64,000 bases of DNA from Bacillota bacterium (GTDB lineage Bacteria; Bacillota; Clostridia; Acetivibrionales; DSM-1351): assembly GCA_023444055.1 (NCBI GenBank), contig JAEZRV010000074.1, positions 1-64,000 on the forward strand, written 5' to 3'. Every line of letters begins with the position of its first letter. Positions within the stretch are counted from its first letter, which is position 1. Below the pieces are notes generated by a model that searched no databases, was not told where the DNA came from, and saw only the letters and a program-made list of their open reading frames with translations. Below are positions 9,297 through 20,400 of this stretch, piece after piece. The position numbers and the translations under genes are program-made.

Positions 9297-9503
9297 TGCA
9301 TTATAAAAATAAGATAATGTAATATTTAATATTTATTTTATATAAAGGGTAATAAAATGGAACATTAGCGAAGTTTTTGGAATAATTTTTGCTATTGAAT
9401 AGAAATAAAATTATAGTGATATTTATATAATTTTTTAGGAGATTGCTACTAGTGACAATACTTAATCTATAAATACTATTTTATTAGAAGAAGGAAATTG
9501 TAT

Positions 9504-12056
9504 ATGGTGGGATTAAAAAAATATAGTACTTTGAATGATGTAATACAGTCTTTATCAAATGAGAACAAGTTGGGTATTACATATATAACAGGGGATAATG
9601 AGCAGAATAAAATCCATTATGAGGACTTGTTCAACAAGGCTTCTGGTATTTTATACAATTTGCAGGCTGCCGGACTAAAGCGAAATGATGAACTTGTATT
9701 TCAAATTGGAGAAAATAAAAGCTTTCTTTATGTTTACTGGGCATGCATATTAGGGAATATCATTCCAGTCCCCCTGAGTATTGGAAATAATGATGAACAT
9801 AAACTGAAATTATTTAACGTATGGAAGACGTTAAATAATCCTTTTCTTATTACAGACACAGACATACTAGATAAATTAGAGACATTTGCAAAAAAATTAT
9901 CTTTTGATAATGAGATTCAAGACATTTCTGCAAAGACATTATTTGTCAATGATATTATGAAAACATCAAGTTGTGGCGAATTTTATAATGTGAAGGCTGA
10001 TGACATAGCTTTTATACAGTTCTCTTCGGGTTCGACTGGAAATCCCAAGGGTGTTGTTTTAACTCATGAAAACCTTTTAACGAATATATATGCAATTATA
10101 AATAGCTGTAATTATTGCAAGAATGACAAGTTATTAAGTTGGATGCCTCTTACACATGATTTGGGGATGATTGGATGCCACTTGACTCCACTGGTATATA
10201 ATACTGATCAGTTAAATATGCATACTTCTTTATTTATCAGACGTCCTACTTTATGGATTAAAAAAGCCTCAGAAGAAAAGGTAACAGTATTACAGTCACC
10301 AAATTTCGGATATAAGTATTTCCTGTCTTACTTAAAACCTGAAATGGTGTCAGACTGGGATTTATCCAATGTGAGAATTATATTTAATGGGGCAGAGCCT
10401 ATTTCAATTGACATATGCAATGAGTTTCTTGATGCATTAGTTGGTTGTGGACTCAAGAGAAATTCGATGTTTCCAGTTTATGGTATGGCTGAAGCAAGTT
10501 TAGGTATAAGTTTTCCAAAGCCGGGGGAGGACTTAATTACTACTTATCTGGATAGAGAATTTTTAAGTGTTGGAGTAAAAATAAGGGAAGTAGATAAAGA
10601 TGATCCAAGATGCGTATCATTTGTAGATGAAGGCTATCCTATAACTGACTGCCAGGTGAAAATATGTGATGATGACGGCAATACTATCGATGAAAATACA
10701 ATTGGACATATACAAATAAAGGGTAAGAATGTTACGAAAGGTTACTATAATAATAAAGCCGCAACAGAAAAGACAATTACAAGTGACGGATGGCTTAAAA
10801 CTGGGGATCTTGGCTACATAAGAAACGGGCGGATTACGGTAACAGGCAGGGCAAAGGATATTATTTTTATAAATGGTATAAATTATTACGCACATGATTT
10901 AGAGAGAATCGCAGAAGCGGTAAAAGGTTGTGAAACAGGCAAAGTGGCTGTGTGTGGTTTAACATGTCAGGACACTAATTCCGAGAAAGTAATTGCATTT
11001 GTATTATTTAAAAAGAAAGTAGAAGATTTTATACCCATTGTTAAGGAATTAAGAAGTCTCATAAAAAGTCAAGTGGGTATTGAAATAAATGATATTATTC
11101 CAGTTAAAAGTATCCCTAAAACTACAAGTGGGAAAGTACAACGGTTTAAATTAGAAGAATGGTATGAAAAAGGTGAATTTTTAGAAATTTCAGAAACTAT
11201 TATATCTATAATAGGAAGGGAATTAGAAGAGAGTGCAATAGATAAGCCTACAAATTCTACAGAAGAAAATTTAATTGCGATTTGTAAAAAGATATTCAAT
11301 ATCGAGCGAGTAGGGATAAATGATAATTTTATTGAAATTGGTGGTAATTCACTCTTAATTACTCAGGTTCATGAAGAAATAGAGAAAATTTATCCCGGTA
11401 AAGTGAAGGTATCTGATTTTTACTCATATCCTACGGTTTCAAAACTGACGTCTTTAATTTTACAATCCAATTTTATTGAAATTGAAAGAATAAAAATATC
11501 AGAAGAGCATATTACGAATATTCAAGAGGAAAATACCTTTTGCGAGGTTATGCCCAAAGAAAATTTATACTCAAAGCTCTGTAACATTGCTAAAAGCGAG
11601 GATGCCGAAACGGAAGAAATACTCTTACTTTTGTATATGTTTTCACTTTCTAAGGCTTTTGGGTTAAAGGAAATTACTGTTCAGTCAGCAATAAAGGATA
11701 AAGGCAAAATAGTCCCTATAACGGTGGACTTTGGTGCTACTTCAGATATATCGGCACTTATAATATCTATAAAAGATAATATTAATTCAAGTAGCAAAAT
11801 GGAATATTATTCAGATGATATCCATAGGATCAGACTATGTAATGATAAATCTATGATTGCTCCTTTGTTTTGTAAAAATAATATAAATGCAAATGATCTC
11901 TTAGATGTCTATGATATAGTACTGCAGATAAATGATTATGGACAGGGATTAACTTTGAGATCAAACGGAAATAAGATTGGAAAGAGTAAGCTCTTAATGA
12001 TAAATAATTATTATACTAAGCTACTAAACAGATTAGCTGAAAAATATGTGGATTAA
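9504..12056 (+). CDS. Loading protein: fatty-acyl-AMP ligase - ACP - condensation-like C-terminal region
   Basis: This ~850-residue protein probably activates a carboxylic acid as acyl-AMP and loads it on its own carrier domain as the polyketide starter. The adenylation domain (about 1-560) has SSGSTGNPKGVVLTHENL, WMPLTHDLGMIG and YGMAEASLG, a combination typical of FAAL-type ligases rather than amino-acid A domains. The carrier domain (about 585-660) has Ser616 in IGGNSLL as the phosphopantetheine site. The last ~190 residues resemble the C-terminal part of an NRPS condensation domain, without an HHxxxDG motif. ATG 9504 is preferred over TTG 9498 because GAAGGA then sits 8 bases upstream. 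The acyl substrate is unknown. Confidence 0.85.
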   Translation: MVGLKKYSTLNDVIQSLSNENKLGITYITGDNEQNKIHYEDLFNKASGILYNLQAAGLKRNDELVFQIGENKSFLYVYWACILGNIIPVPLSIGNNDEHKLKLFNVWKTLNNPFLITDTDILDKLETFAKKLSFDNEIQDISAKTLFVNDIMKTSSCGEFYNVKADDIAFIQFSSGSTGNPKGVVLTHENLLTNIYAIINSCNYCKNDKLLSWMPLTHDLGMIGCHLTPLVYNTDQLNMHTSLFIRRPTLWIKKASEEKVTVLQSPNFGYKYFLSYLKPEMVSDWDLSNVRIIFNGAEPISIDICNEFLDALVGCGLKRNSMFPVYGMAEASLGISFPKPGEDLITTYLDREFLSVGVKIREVDKDDPRCVSFVDEGYPITDCQVKICDDDGNTIDENTIGHIQIKGKNVTKGYYNNKAATEKTITSDGWLKTGDLGYIRNGRITVTGRAKDIIFINGINYYAHDLERIAEAVKGCETGKVAVCGLTCQDTNSEKVIAFVLFKKKVEDFIPIVKELRSLIKSQVGIEINDIIPVKSIPKTTSGKVQRFKLEEWYEKGEFLEISETIISIIGRELEESAIDKPTNSTEENLIAICKKIFNIERVGINDNFIEIGGNSLLITQVHEEIEKIYPGKVKVSDFYSYPTVSKLTSLILQSNFIEIERIKISEEHITNIQEENTFCEVMPKENLYSKLCNIAKSEDAETEEILLLLYMFSLSKAFGLKEITVQSAIKDKGKIVPITVDFGATSDISALIISIKDNINSSSKMEYYSDDIHRIRLCNDKSMIAPLFCKNNINANDLLDVYDIVLQINDYGQGLTLRSNGNKIGKSKLLMINNYYTKLLNRLAEKYVD

Positions 12057-12071
12057 CGAAGAGGTGTAGTT

Positions 12072-13349
12072 ATGGAAAAGATAGCTTTATTATTTTCAGG
12101 ACAAGGTGCCCAGTACATTGGGATGGGTAAGATGTTGTACGATAATTTTTCAGTTGCTAAGGAAACTTTTGAGGAGGCTTCTTCTGTTCTAGGATTTGAA
12201 CTGGAAAAATTATGCTTTGAAGGAGACAATAATGAACTTACAAAGACAGAGAATGCTCAACCAGCATTATTAACCAATAGTGTGGCGGCTTTCCGCGTTT
12301 ACATGAACGAGATAGGTATTGCGCCTGCTTTTGTTGCGGGACATAGTTTGGGAGAGTTTTCAGCGCTTGCATGTACAGGAGCAATTAATTTTTCTGATGC
12401 TGTAAAAATAGTTCGTATGCGAGGTCTTTTTATGCAGGAAGCTAGTGCGTTAGGAGTAGGAAGCATGGCGGCTATTACAGGAATAGATAGAAAGATTATA
12501 GAAGAGGAATGCGCAAAATTTTCTAAAAATGATAATATAGTTGTTGTTTCTAATTATAATTCTCCTGAACAGACCGTTATTTCTGGGCATAGAGAAGCAG
12601 TTTATGAATTGGGTGAGCTACTTGCTCAAAAGGGCGCAAGGAATATTCCACTGAAAGTTAGTGCTCCTTTCCATAGTCCGCTTATGAATCAAGCAGCTGT
12701 AAAGCTTGGTGAGGAGATGCAAAAGTATAAATATAATAATTTTAGGTGGCCAGTTATTTCAAATGTAACTGCACTTCCATATTCAGAGCCTGAAAAAATA
12801 ACAAGCAATATGACAATGCAAATGACAAGCCCTGTACAGTGGGTTAATTCAATGAAATTTTTACAGGATCAAGGGGTTTCAGTTGTGGTTGAATTAGGGG
12901 CAGGAACAGTACTGAGAAATCTTATGAAAAAGAACTCAAGCACAATAAAAGCTTATTCATATGATAATTCAGAAGATGCCAAAGAATTGAAAGATATAGT
13001 AGCATCTGATGAATTTTTGTCACAGCCTGATACAAAGTTCAGAAGCACTGTGATAACAAAGAGTTTGGCTGTTGCAGTATGTACTAGAAACAGAAATTGG
13101 GACAATGATGAATATCAAAAGGGCGTAGTTGAGCCATATAGAAAAATTCAAGAGCTTCAGCGAAAACTTGAAGAAGAGAAAAAAGAACCTACAGCTGATG
13201 AGATGAGACAAGCATTAGATATGTTAGTGACAGTATTTAATACAAAAAAAACACCGGTAAATGAGCAAATGGAAAGATTTAATGAAATATTCGAAGCTAC
13301 AGGGACAGGGGACTTATTCGTAGATTTTATACAAGGTATAAAAAGTTAA
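12072..13349 (+). CDS. Discrete trans-acting malonyl-CoA acyltransferase (trans-AT)
   Basis: This 425-residue protein should load malonyl units onto the AT-less PKS modules downstream. The AT domain (about 1-310) begins IALLFSGQGAQYIGMGK, has the catalytic serine at about residue 92 in GHSLGEF, and the substrate-side motif VSAPFHSPLM with His, typical of malonyl-specific FabD-like ATs. About 110 further residues (CTRNRNWDNDEYQKGVVEPYR, then a charged coiled segment) form a C-terminal extension. I recall similar tails on some trans-AT PKS acyltransferases but cannot assign a function. It follows the FAAL gene by 15 bases with GAGGTG before ATG, so they are co-transcribed. Confidence 0.93.
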   Translation: MEKIALLFSGQGAQYIGMGKMLYDNFSVAKETFEEASSVLGFELEKLCFEGDNNELTKTENAQPALLTNSVAAFRVYMNEIGIAPAFVAGHSLGEFSALACTGAINFSDAVKIVRMRGLFMQEASALGVGSMAAITGIDRKIIEEECAKFSKNDNIVVVSNYNSPEQTVISGHREAVYELGELLAQKGARNIPLKVSAPFHSPLMNQAAVKLGEEMQKYKYNNFRWPVISNVTALPYSEPEKITSNMTMQMTSPVQWVNSMKFLQDQGVSVVVELGAGTVLRNLMKKNSSTIKAYSYDNSEDAKELKDIVASDEFLSQPDTKFRSTVITKSLAVAVCTRNRNWDNDEYQKGVVEPYRKIQELQRKLEEEKKEPTADEMRQALDMLVTVFNTKKTPVNEQMERFNEIFEATGTGDLFVDFIQGIKS

Positions 13350-13498
13350 TGGTTTTTATTATGTTAATAAAATTAGAAATTAGAGGGATTTAAAAGAATA
13401 TGCAGTAGCTGTTTATTAGCAACCAGTCGGTCAATTGACTAAATAGCATAAGCGTATTGGATATTTTTTATTATTTGTAGGTTTTATGGGGTGACAAT

Positions 13499-16400
13499 AT
13501 GCGGAAATCAGTTATGCTTGATGATTTATTAGAAGAAGAGGATGAAAACTCTGAAGCTAATGTAAATGACATTAATAATAACATTAATAAAGATATTGCT
13601 ATAATAGGAATGGCAATTTCCTTACCTGAAGCAGAAAATATAGATCAATTTTATTCAAATTTAAAAGATGGTGTTTGTTCTATTAATGAATTTCCAGAAG
13701 AGCGAAAAGAAGACGTTATTCGATATTTTAAATATAAAAAAGGTAAAGAATATGAGTGTGAGTTTGAAAAAGGTGGATATCTTGGTGAGATAGATAAGTT
13801 TGACTATGGCTTTTTCAGGATGACTCCTAAAGAAGCAAGTCTTATGAATCCTTTGCAGAGAATTTTTTTGGAAGCATGCTGGAATGCAATCGAGGATGCG
13901 GGGTATAGTGGTAAAAGAATAGCATCAAGCAATACTGGTGTATATCTAGGTCATATAGGTGATCTTGAAGGATACAAGTATAAGGAAATGATTATAGAGA
14001 CTGAATCTAAGGAAAATCTTGAAATATCTATGGCTGGTAACCTTTCTAGCATTATACCAAGCAGAATTTCATACATACTTGATTTGAAGGGACCTAGTAT
14101 GGCAGTTGATACTGCTTGTTCATCATCATTAATGGCTTTGCACACAGCGGTTAAAGCTTTACGAAGCAATGAGTGCGATATGGCAATTGCTGGAGGAATT
14201 CGTATATCTTTATTTCCTGTCAAAGATGGAATCAAAATCGGAATGGAATCTTCTGATGGTGTATCAAGAACCTTTGACGATTCTTCCACTGGAACAGGAG
14301 TGGGTGAGGGTGTCATAGCCATGCTTTTAAAACCACTCGGAAATGCTATAGCGGATAGAGATAATATACATGCTGTTATAAAAGGAAGTGCAGCAAATCA
14401 GGATGGAAGAACCATGGGAATAACAGCTCCGAATTCAAAGGCACAGACTGATGTTATTTTAAAAGCATGGAATGATGCATCAATTGACCCTCAAACAATA
14501 TCTTATATTGAGGCACATGGTACGGGCACTAAAATAGGAGATCCTATTGAAATTGACGGGATAGAGAATGCATTCAGAAGGTATACAGATAGAAGACAGT
14601 TTTGTGCTGTTAGCTCTGTGAAAACAAATATTGGACATTTATATGGAGCATCTGGTCTAGCCGGTATCGTTAAGGCGATTATATCTCTTAAGAAAAAGCA
14701 ATTACTTCCGGGAATACATTTTAATACTCCTAATCATAGGATTAATTTTGTAGATTCCCCGGTATACGTTAATGACAGGCTGACAGACTGGAAGACGGAA
14801 GGTTTCCCTAGAAGATGCGGAATCAGTTCATTTGGCTTCAGTGGGACAAATTGTCATGTAATACTGGAAGAAGCTCCGACAATAGTGGCTGAAGAGAATA
14901 AGCATTCGAATGGACTGGATATATTTACACTTTCAGCGAAAAGCGCTAGGGCATTGAGTAATATGCTACAAAGTTATAAAGAATTTCTTAATACTAATGC
15001 TGATATGGAAATAAAGCTTCAGGATATATGTTATACAGCTAATAGTGGCAGAAATAGCTACAGTTGCAGGATAGCATTTACTGTGGATAGTCTTGAGAAA
15101 TTTACTCAAAAAATCAATGAACTTTGTGATAATGATATACAGAACTTGGATATACCGTGGGCATACTATTATGAACATAAAGTTGTTAGTGTTGCTACTG
15201 AAGCAAAAAAAGAAAATGAATTAACGGAAATGGAAGTTAAGGTCTTAAGTGCTGAAGCAGACATAAAGATACAAAAATTTTCTGAAGAGAGCCAGAATCA
15301 CATTGCTGAAGAGCTGTGCAGACTGTATGTTAAAGGTGCGGAGATTGACTGGAAGGAGTTTTACAAGGATTCAACGGCTAGAAAAATAAGCTTACCACTA
15401 TATCCGTTTCAAAAAAACAGGTGCTGGATTGAAATGCCTGCTTTTGACTGTTCTGAAGATAAACAGAACAATTACTATTGTATGAACTGGAGGCAAGGGG
15501 AGCTTTTAAGCCAGAGAGAGTTAAATCCTAACGGAACAGTATTGCTCTTGACTAACGGTAATCCAAAAGCTGAAAGACTTATAGGGCTTATGAGACGTAA
15601 TGGCATTAGGGTAATAAGTGTTTCTAAAGGAAAATCCTTTTTAAAGATAGACGATGAGAATTTTTATGTGGGAAATAAAGCAGATGACTACGAAAATTTG
15701 ATTGAGAACATTGGTAATTGTAACATATCATATATTCTTCATATGTTTTTATTTAATTCACATAGTGAAGTTGATAGTATATTTACGCTAAAAGAAGCTC
15801 AGGAAGATGGAGTAATGAGTTTATTTCATATTTCAAAAGCCATAATTAGAAAGGGAATCACAAGTAAAATAAAGATAGCTGTTTGTATGGACAGCACATT
15901 CTTGGTTGATAGCTCCGAAGCTATACTGAGACCTGAAAATTCAATGGCTTGTGGTTTTGCAAGAGTAATTGCAAATGAGTATCCATATCTTGAATGTAAA
16001 TGTATTGATGTTGACAACAGTATTACTGAAGAGCAGATACTTACGGAACTTGCTGATGATACTAATATATATATATCAGCCTACAGAAGGGGAAAGAGAT
16101 ATATTGAGGAATTCAGTAGCCTAAAAGTAGATGATTATCATAATAAAAATTTAAATATAAAAAGTGATGGAATTTATATAATTACAGGAGGAACTGGCGG
16201 AATCGGATTGGAGATGGCTAAGTTTCTTGCACGTAGAAATAACTGTAATATAGCACTTATTAATCGAACGAAAATGCCTGAAGCTTCATTATGGGATGGT
16301 ATTGTTACGGAAGCTAAAGACAAAAAATTATGCAGTAAGATTAAAACTATAAAAGAAATTGAGGCTTTGGGTTCAAAGGTTAAGTGTATTTCTCTGGATA

Positions 16401-17422
16401 TTACAAATACTGATGATACAGAATCCACGTTTAATAACCTAAGATCAATATACGGTAGAATAAACGGAGTTATTCAGGGAGCGGGTATAGCTGGAGAAGG
16501 GCTTATTATTAACAAAAGTGAAGATAAGTTCAGAGAGGTTCTTTCATCTAAGGTTTTTGGAACATGGAATCTTTACAGTAGTACGAAAGAGGATAAGCCT
16601 GACTTTTTTATTATGTTCTCATCAGGTCTTTCAATGATAGGACAACCTGGACAGGGTGATTATTCATCAGCAAATGCTTACCTTGATGCCTTTGCCGCTT
16701 TTATGAGGAGCCAGGGAAGGAATGCGCTAACTATTAACTGGGTAGCATGGGAAGAAACAGGAATGGCTTATGAGCATGGCTTTACAGGGAAAGAGTCTTT
16801 GTTTAAGGATATAACGACTCAAAAGGCTATAGAAGCTTTTGAAGTGATATTTGACAAGGATCTAGAAAAGGTACTTATTGGTGAAATGAATTTTGATTCG
16901 CCTTTGATTAAAATGCTTGATAAGTTGCCTTTCAAAATAGCACCGGATCTGACTATTGGTAAAAAGAATGACAATAAATTGGCTCAAGGCATAAAAGAAA
17001 AGGTTTATTCAGAAGTGAAAATTAAAGGTCGAGATAATAACGAATATAGTAATACTGAAAGAAAAATAGCTCAATTTTGTAGAGAAATTTTAGGATTTGA
17101 AGAGGTTGGCGTTGACGATAATTTATTAGAAATCGGAGCTGACTCAATAGCTTTGTCAAGAGTACATGAGAGAATAGAGGCAGAATATCCCGGCAAGATT
17201 ACAATGTCTCAGATTTTTGTATACCCGACTGTTGAGAAATTAGCTCATTATATAAGCGATAAAGAAGAGCCAGCAAAGGTTGAGGCTGGAAAGGTTCTTG
17301 AAAGGGAGAATAGGAATACCGACGACAAAGCTGTAGAAGATGAAATAAATTCACTGATTGATATGTTGGAATCTAATGATATAAATATTGATGACGCAGT
17401 AAACTTAATAAATAACATTTAG
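13499..17422 (+). CDS. Trans-AT polyketide synthase, module KS-KR-ACP
   Basis: This 1307-residue module would perform the first elongation and reduce the product to a beta-hydroxy thioester. The KS (about 32-460) has Cys207 in VDTACSSSL, plus EAHGTGTKIGDP and KTNIGHLYGASG with the two active-site His. A linker containing LSAKSARALSNML and ending LYPFQKNRCW follows directly, with no AT domain. The KR (about 760-1140) has GGTGGIG at 897-903 and the catalytic FSSGLSMIG and YSSANAYLDA. The ACP carries Ser1216 in IGADSIALS. There is no DH. The last ~30 residues are an acidic helical tail that looks like a docking element. Confidence 0.93.
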   Translation: MRKSVMLDDLLEEEDENSEANVNDINNNINKDIAIIGMAISLPEAENIDQFYSNLKDGVCSINEFPEERKEDVIRYFKYKKGKEYECEFEKGGYLGEIDKFDYGFFRMTPKEASLMNPLQRIFLEACWNAIEDAGYSGKRIASSNTGVYLGHIGDLEGYKYKEMIIETESKENLEISMAGNLSSIIPSRISYILDLKGPSMAVDTACSSSLMALHTAVKALRSNECDMAIAGGIRISLFPVKDGIKIGMESSDGVSRTFDDSSTGTGVGEGVIAMLLKPLGNAIADRDNIHAVIKGSAANQDGRTMGITAPNSKAQTDVILKAWNDASIDPQTISYIEAHGTGTKIGDPIEIDGIENAFRRYTDRRQFCAVSSVKTNIGHLYGASGLAGIVKAIISLKKKQLLPGIHFNTPNHRINFVDSPVYVNDRLTDWKTEGFPRRCGISSFGFSGTNCHVILEEAPTIVAEENKHSNGLDIFTLSAKSARALSNMLQSYKEFLNTNADMEIKLQDICYTANSGRNSYSCRIAFTVDSLEKFTQKINELCDNDIQNLDIPWAYYYEHKVVSVATEAKKENELTEMEVKVLSAEADIKIQKFSEESQNHIAEELCRLYVKGAEIDWKEFYKDSTARKISLPLYPFQKNRCWIEMPAFDCSEDKQNNYYCMNWRQGELLSQRELNPNGTVLLLTNGNPKAERLIGLMRRNGIRVISVSKGKSFLKIDDENFYVGNKADDYENLIENIGNCNISYILHMFLFNSHSEVDSIFTLKEAQEDGVMSLFHISKAIIRKGITSKIKIAVCMDSTFLVDSSEAILRPENSMACGFARVIANEYPYLECKCIDVDNSITEEQILTELADDTNIYISAYRRGKRYIEEFSSLKVDDYHNKNLNIKSDGIYIITGGTGGIGLEMAKFLARRNNCNIALINRTKMPEASLWDGIVTEAKDKKLCSKIKTIKEIEALGSKVKCISLDITNTDDTESTFNNLRSIYGRINGVIQGAGIAGEGLIINKSEDKFREVLSSKVFGTWNLYSSTKEDKPDFFIMFSSGLSMIGQPGQGDYSSANAYLDAFAAFMRSQGRNALTINWVAWEETGMAYEHGFTGKESLFKDITTQKAIEAFEVIFDKDLEKVLIGEMNFDSPLIKMLDKLPFKIAPDLTIGKKNDNKLAQGIKEKVYSEVKIKGRDNNEYSNTERKIAQFCREILGFEEVGVDDNLLEIGADSIALSRVHERIEAEYPGKITMSQIFVYPTVEKLAHYISDKEEPAKVEAGKVLERENRNTDDKAVEDEINSLIDMLESNDINIDDAVNLINNI

Positions 17423-17461
17423 AACAAATGCATATATCTTTCGTAAAAGGAGAATTGCAGA

Positions 17462-20400
17462 ATGAAAAATATATATAAATACATTATGGAAAATATTGGA
17501 ACAGGAAATATAGACAAGCAGTCCGCTATACAATTGGTCAAGCTCCTTAAGGCTAAGGAGAATAGTACTATACAGGATATAGCCATAATTGGGGTAGGCG
17601 CAAAGTACCCTATGGCTCAAAACGCAGAAGAATTTTGGGAAAATTTAAAAAGCGGTGTTGACTGTATTACAGATTTTCCAGATTCAAGGCGGAAGGATAT
17701 AGATGAATACTTTTTACATAAAAATGTTCCTCAAAAAGAAATGGATTATCAAAAGGGAGCATATTTAGAAAGTATAGACAAGTTTGACTACAGATTTTTC
17801 CGTATTTCTCCAATAGAAGCTAGCTTGATGGATCCAAATCAGAGGCTTTTTCTTGAAACGGCATATGAAGCTATAGAGGATTCAGGTTATGGCGGAGAGA
17901 AGCTCTCTAAGAGTAAAACAGGTGTATATATAGGACATTCTGGAGATCTTAGGGAAAGTTATGTTACTATGCTTAATGAAACAGACCCTACACTTCTTCC
18001 TTCATCAATAGCAGGTAACCTTTCATCAATTATACCTAGCAGAGTATCGTATTTTCTTGATTTGAAAGGTCCTAGTGTTCTGGTAAACACTGCATGTTCA
18101 TCATCTCTGCTTTCGGTTCATCTTGCATGTGAAGCACTAAGAAACGGTGAATGTACAATGGCTTTAGCAGGAGGAATAAAAATTAATCTTATTTCATTAA
18201 AAAGCCAGATAAAAATAGGAATTGAATCTTCAACAGGTCAGACAAGAGCATTCGATGATAATTCAGATGGTACAGGAATAGGAGAAGGCGTTGGTGTAGT
18301 AGTTCTTAAGCCTTTAAGACAGGCGCTTATTGATAACGATCATATTTATGCGGTAATTAAGGGTAGTGCCATAAATCAAGATGGTACCTCTGCGGGAATA
18401 ACTGCTCCGAATGTGGAATCACAGACAGATGTATTATTAAATGCTTGGGAAAATTCAGGAATTGACCCAGTGACAATTTCTTACATAGAAGCTCACGGTA
18501 CTGGTACAGAGCTAGGTGATCCAATAGAAATAGATGGCATTATCAGTGCTTTTAGAAAATATACTGACAGAAAACAATTCTGCGGAATTGGAACGGTTAA
18601 GTCAAATATTGGTCATCTTTATGAAGGTGCGGGAATTGTTGCACTTATTAAGGCGGTATTAGCACTGCAACATAAACAGATTCCGCCCACACTACATTTT
18701 AATATGCCTAATAAAAGAATCAAATTTGAAAATTCTCCAGTATATGTAACCGATAAGCTGACTAAATGGGAGAGTAGTGAGACTCCAAGGCGATGTGGTA
18801 TAAGCTCATTTGGCTTTAGTGGTACAAATTGTCATATTGTACTTGAGGAAGCACCTTCCTTACCTGATAAAAAAATTGATAATATACAGGACGAATTAAA
18901 TGTTTTAACTATATCAGCTAAGTCTCAGGAAGCTTTAAAGAAATATATAGAAAAATATAAAGAGTTTCTACATTCGGATGAAAATAAAAGCATAAATGAT
19001 GTATGCTTTACAGCAAATACGGGAAGAGGACATTATAATTATAGACTTATAATAATTTGCAAAAACATTAAACACTTGATACAGCAAATTGATATGATAA
19101 ATATAGAGAGCCTTGACAACATTAATTCTGAATTTGTTTTTTGTCAAAAACACAATATTATTGGTTTAGATAAAAAAGAAAAAAGTGATTTTGATATTAC
19201 TACAGACGAATGCAAAGCGCTTACAGAAGCAGCTAACAGTTTGATGGAAAAATTTCTTTGTACAGGTATGCAAGATTTAGAGGCACTAAAAGATTTATGC
19301 GAGCTTTATGTAAAGGGTGCATCAGTAAACTGGAACAGTATGTATGAAAATAAAATAAGAGCAAGAATAAGTGTCCCTACATATCCGTTTGAGCGAAAGA
19401 GATGCTGGCTACAGCTTTTAAAAGTGAATGAAAGTACATCTGATATAAAATCATCAGACGAATATATACATCCTCTTCTTGAAAAGGCTGTATTTGAGTC
19501 AATTGATCAGAATTTTTATGAAACCACATTTAATCCAGATAAACATTTTGTATTAAGCGATCACATTATTATGGGCAACTATGTTATTCCAGGAACTACA
19601 TATCTTGAAATGGCATATCAGGCAGGTAAGAGATATTTTGGTGAGGAACGTCTGGAATTAAAGGACATATTATTCCGTGCACCTGTTGTTTTGGATGGTA
19701 ATTATGATAGAACTGTACAATCTGCAGTTAAAAAGGATAATAAGGAACTGATTTTTAATGCCTCAAGTAAAGAGGAAGATGAATGGGTTCAGCATGTTAG
19801 TACTAAAATATGCAGAATTTCTGATCAGCAACCTGATATCGTTGATGTTGAAGCTATCAAAAAAGAATGCAATATATCTGAACATATAATAAAACAGAAT
19901 GAATTAACAGCAGGGTTCATAAAGTTTGGTCCAAGATGGCTGAATTATCAGAAGCTCTATTTAGGTGAAAGCACAGCATTGGCTGAAATTTCACTACCTG
20001 ATCAATTTGCTAAGGATACAGAAATATTCCACTTACATCCATCACTAATTGACATGGCTGTAAATGCACTCAGCCTAACTCTGGGAGAAAGATATCTTCC
20101 TTTATCATACGGTAGCTTTAGGATATATGGTTCAGCGCCAGCTAAATTTTACAGCTATATACGAAGAAAGAAAAAAAATTCTGAAAATAATGAGACAATA
20201 GTATTTGATATAACTCTTTTCGATTTGACAGGTAATGTTTTTGCTGTTGCCAATGATTATGTAATTAAAAAGGTTCATGGCTCAGAAAGATTTTTGAGAA
20301 GCGATAGCGTGTATTCTACAATAAGTTGGACCGAATATGAGACTGAAGTAAGTGGGAAGGTAACGCAAGAAGGTACTATACTGATTTTAACAAATGGCGG

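Noticed and set aside
9452..9472. Six-residue GTG leader peptide before the FAAL gene
   Set aside because: An AGGAG lies ten bases upstream, but the peptide has no meaningful composition and no paired attenuator hairpins; chance is likely.
13430..13445. GTCAATTGAC palindrome before the KS-KR gene as an operator
   Set aside because: Only a 10-base palindrome with no second copy elsewhere in the cluster; insufficient support.
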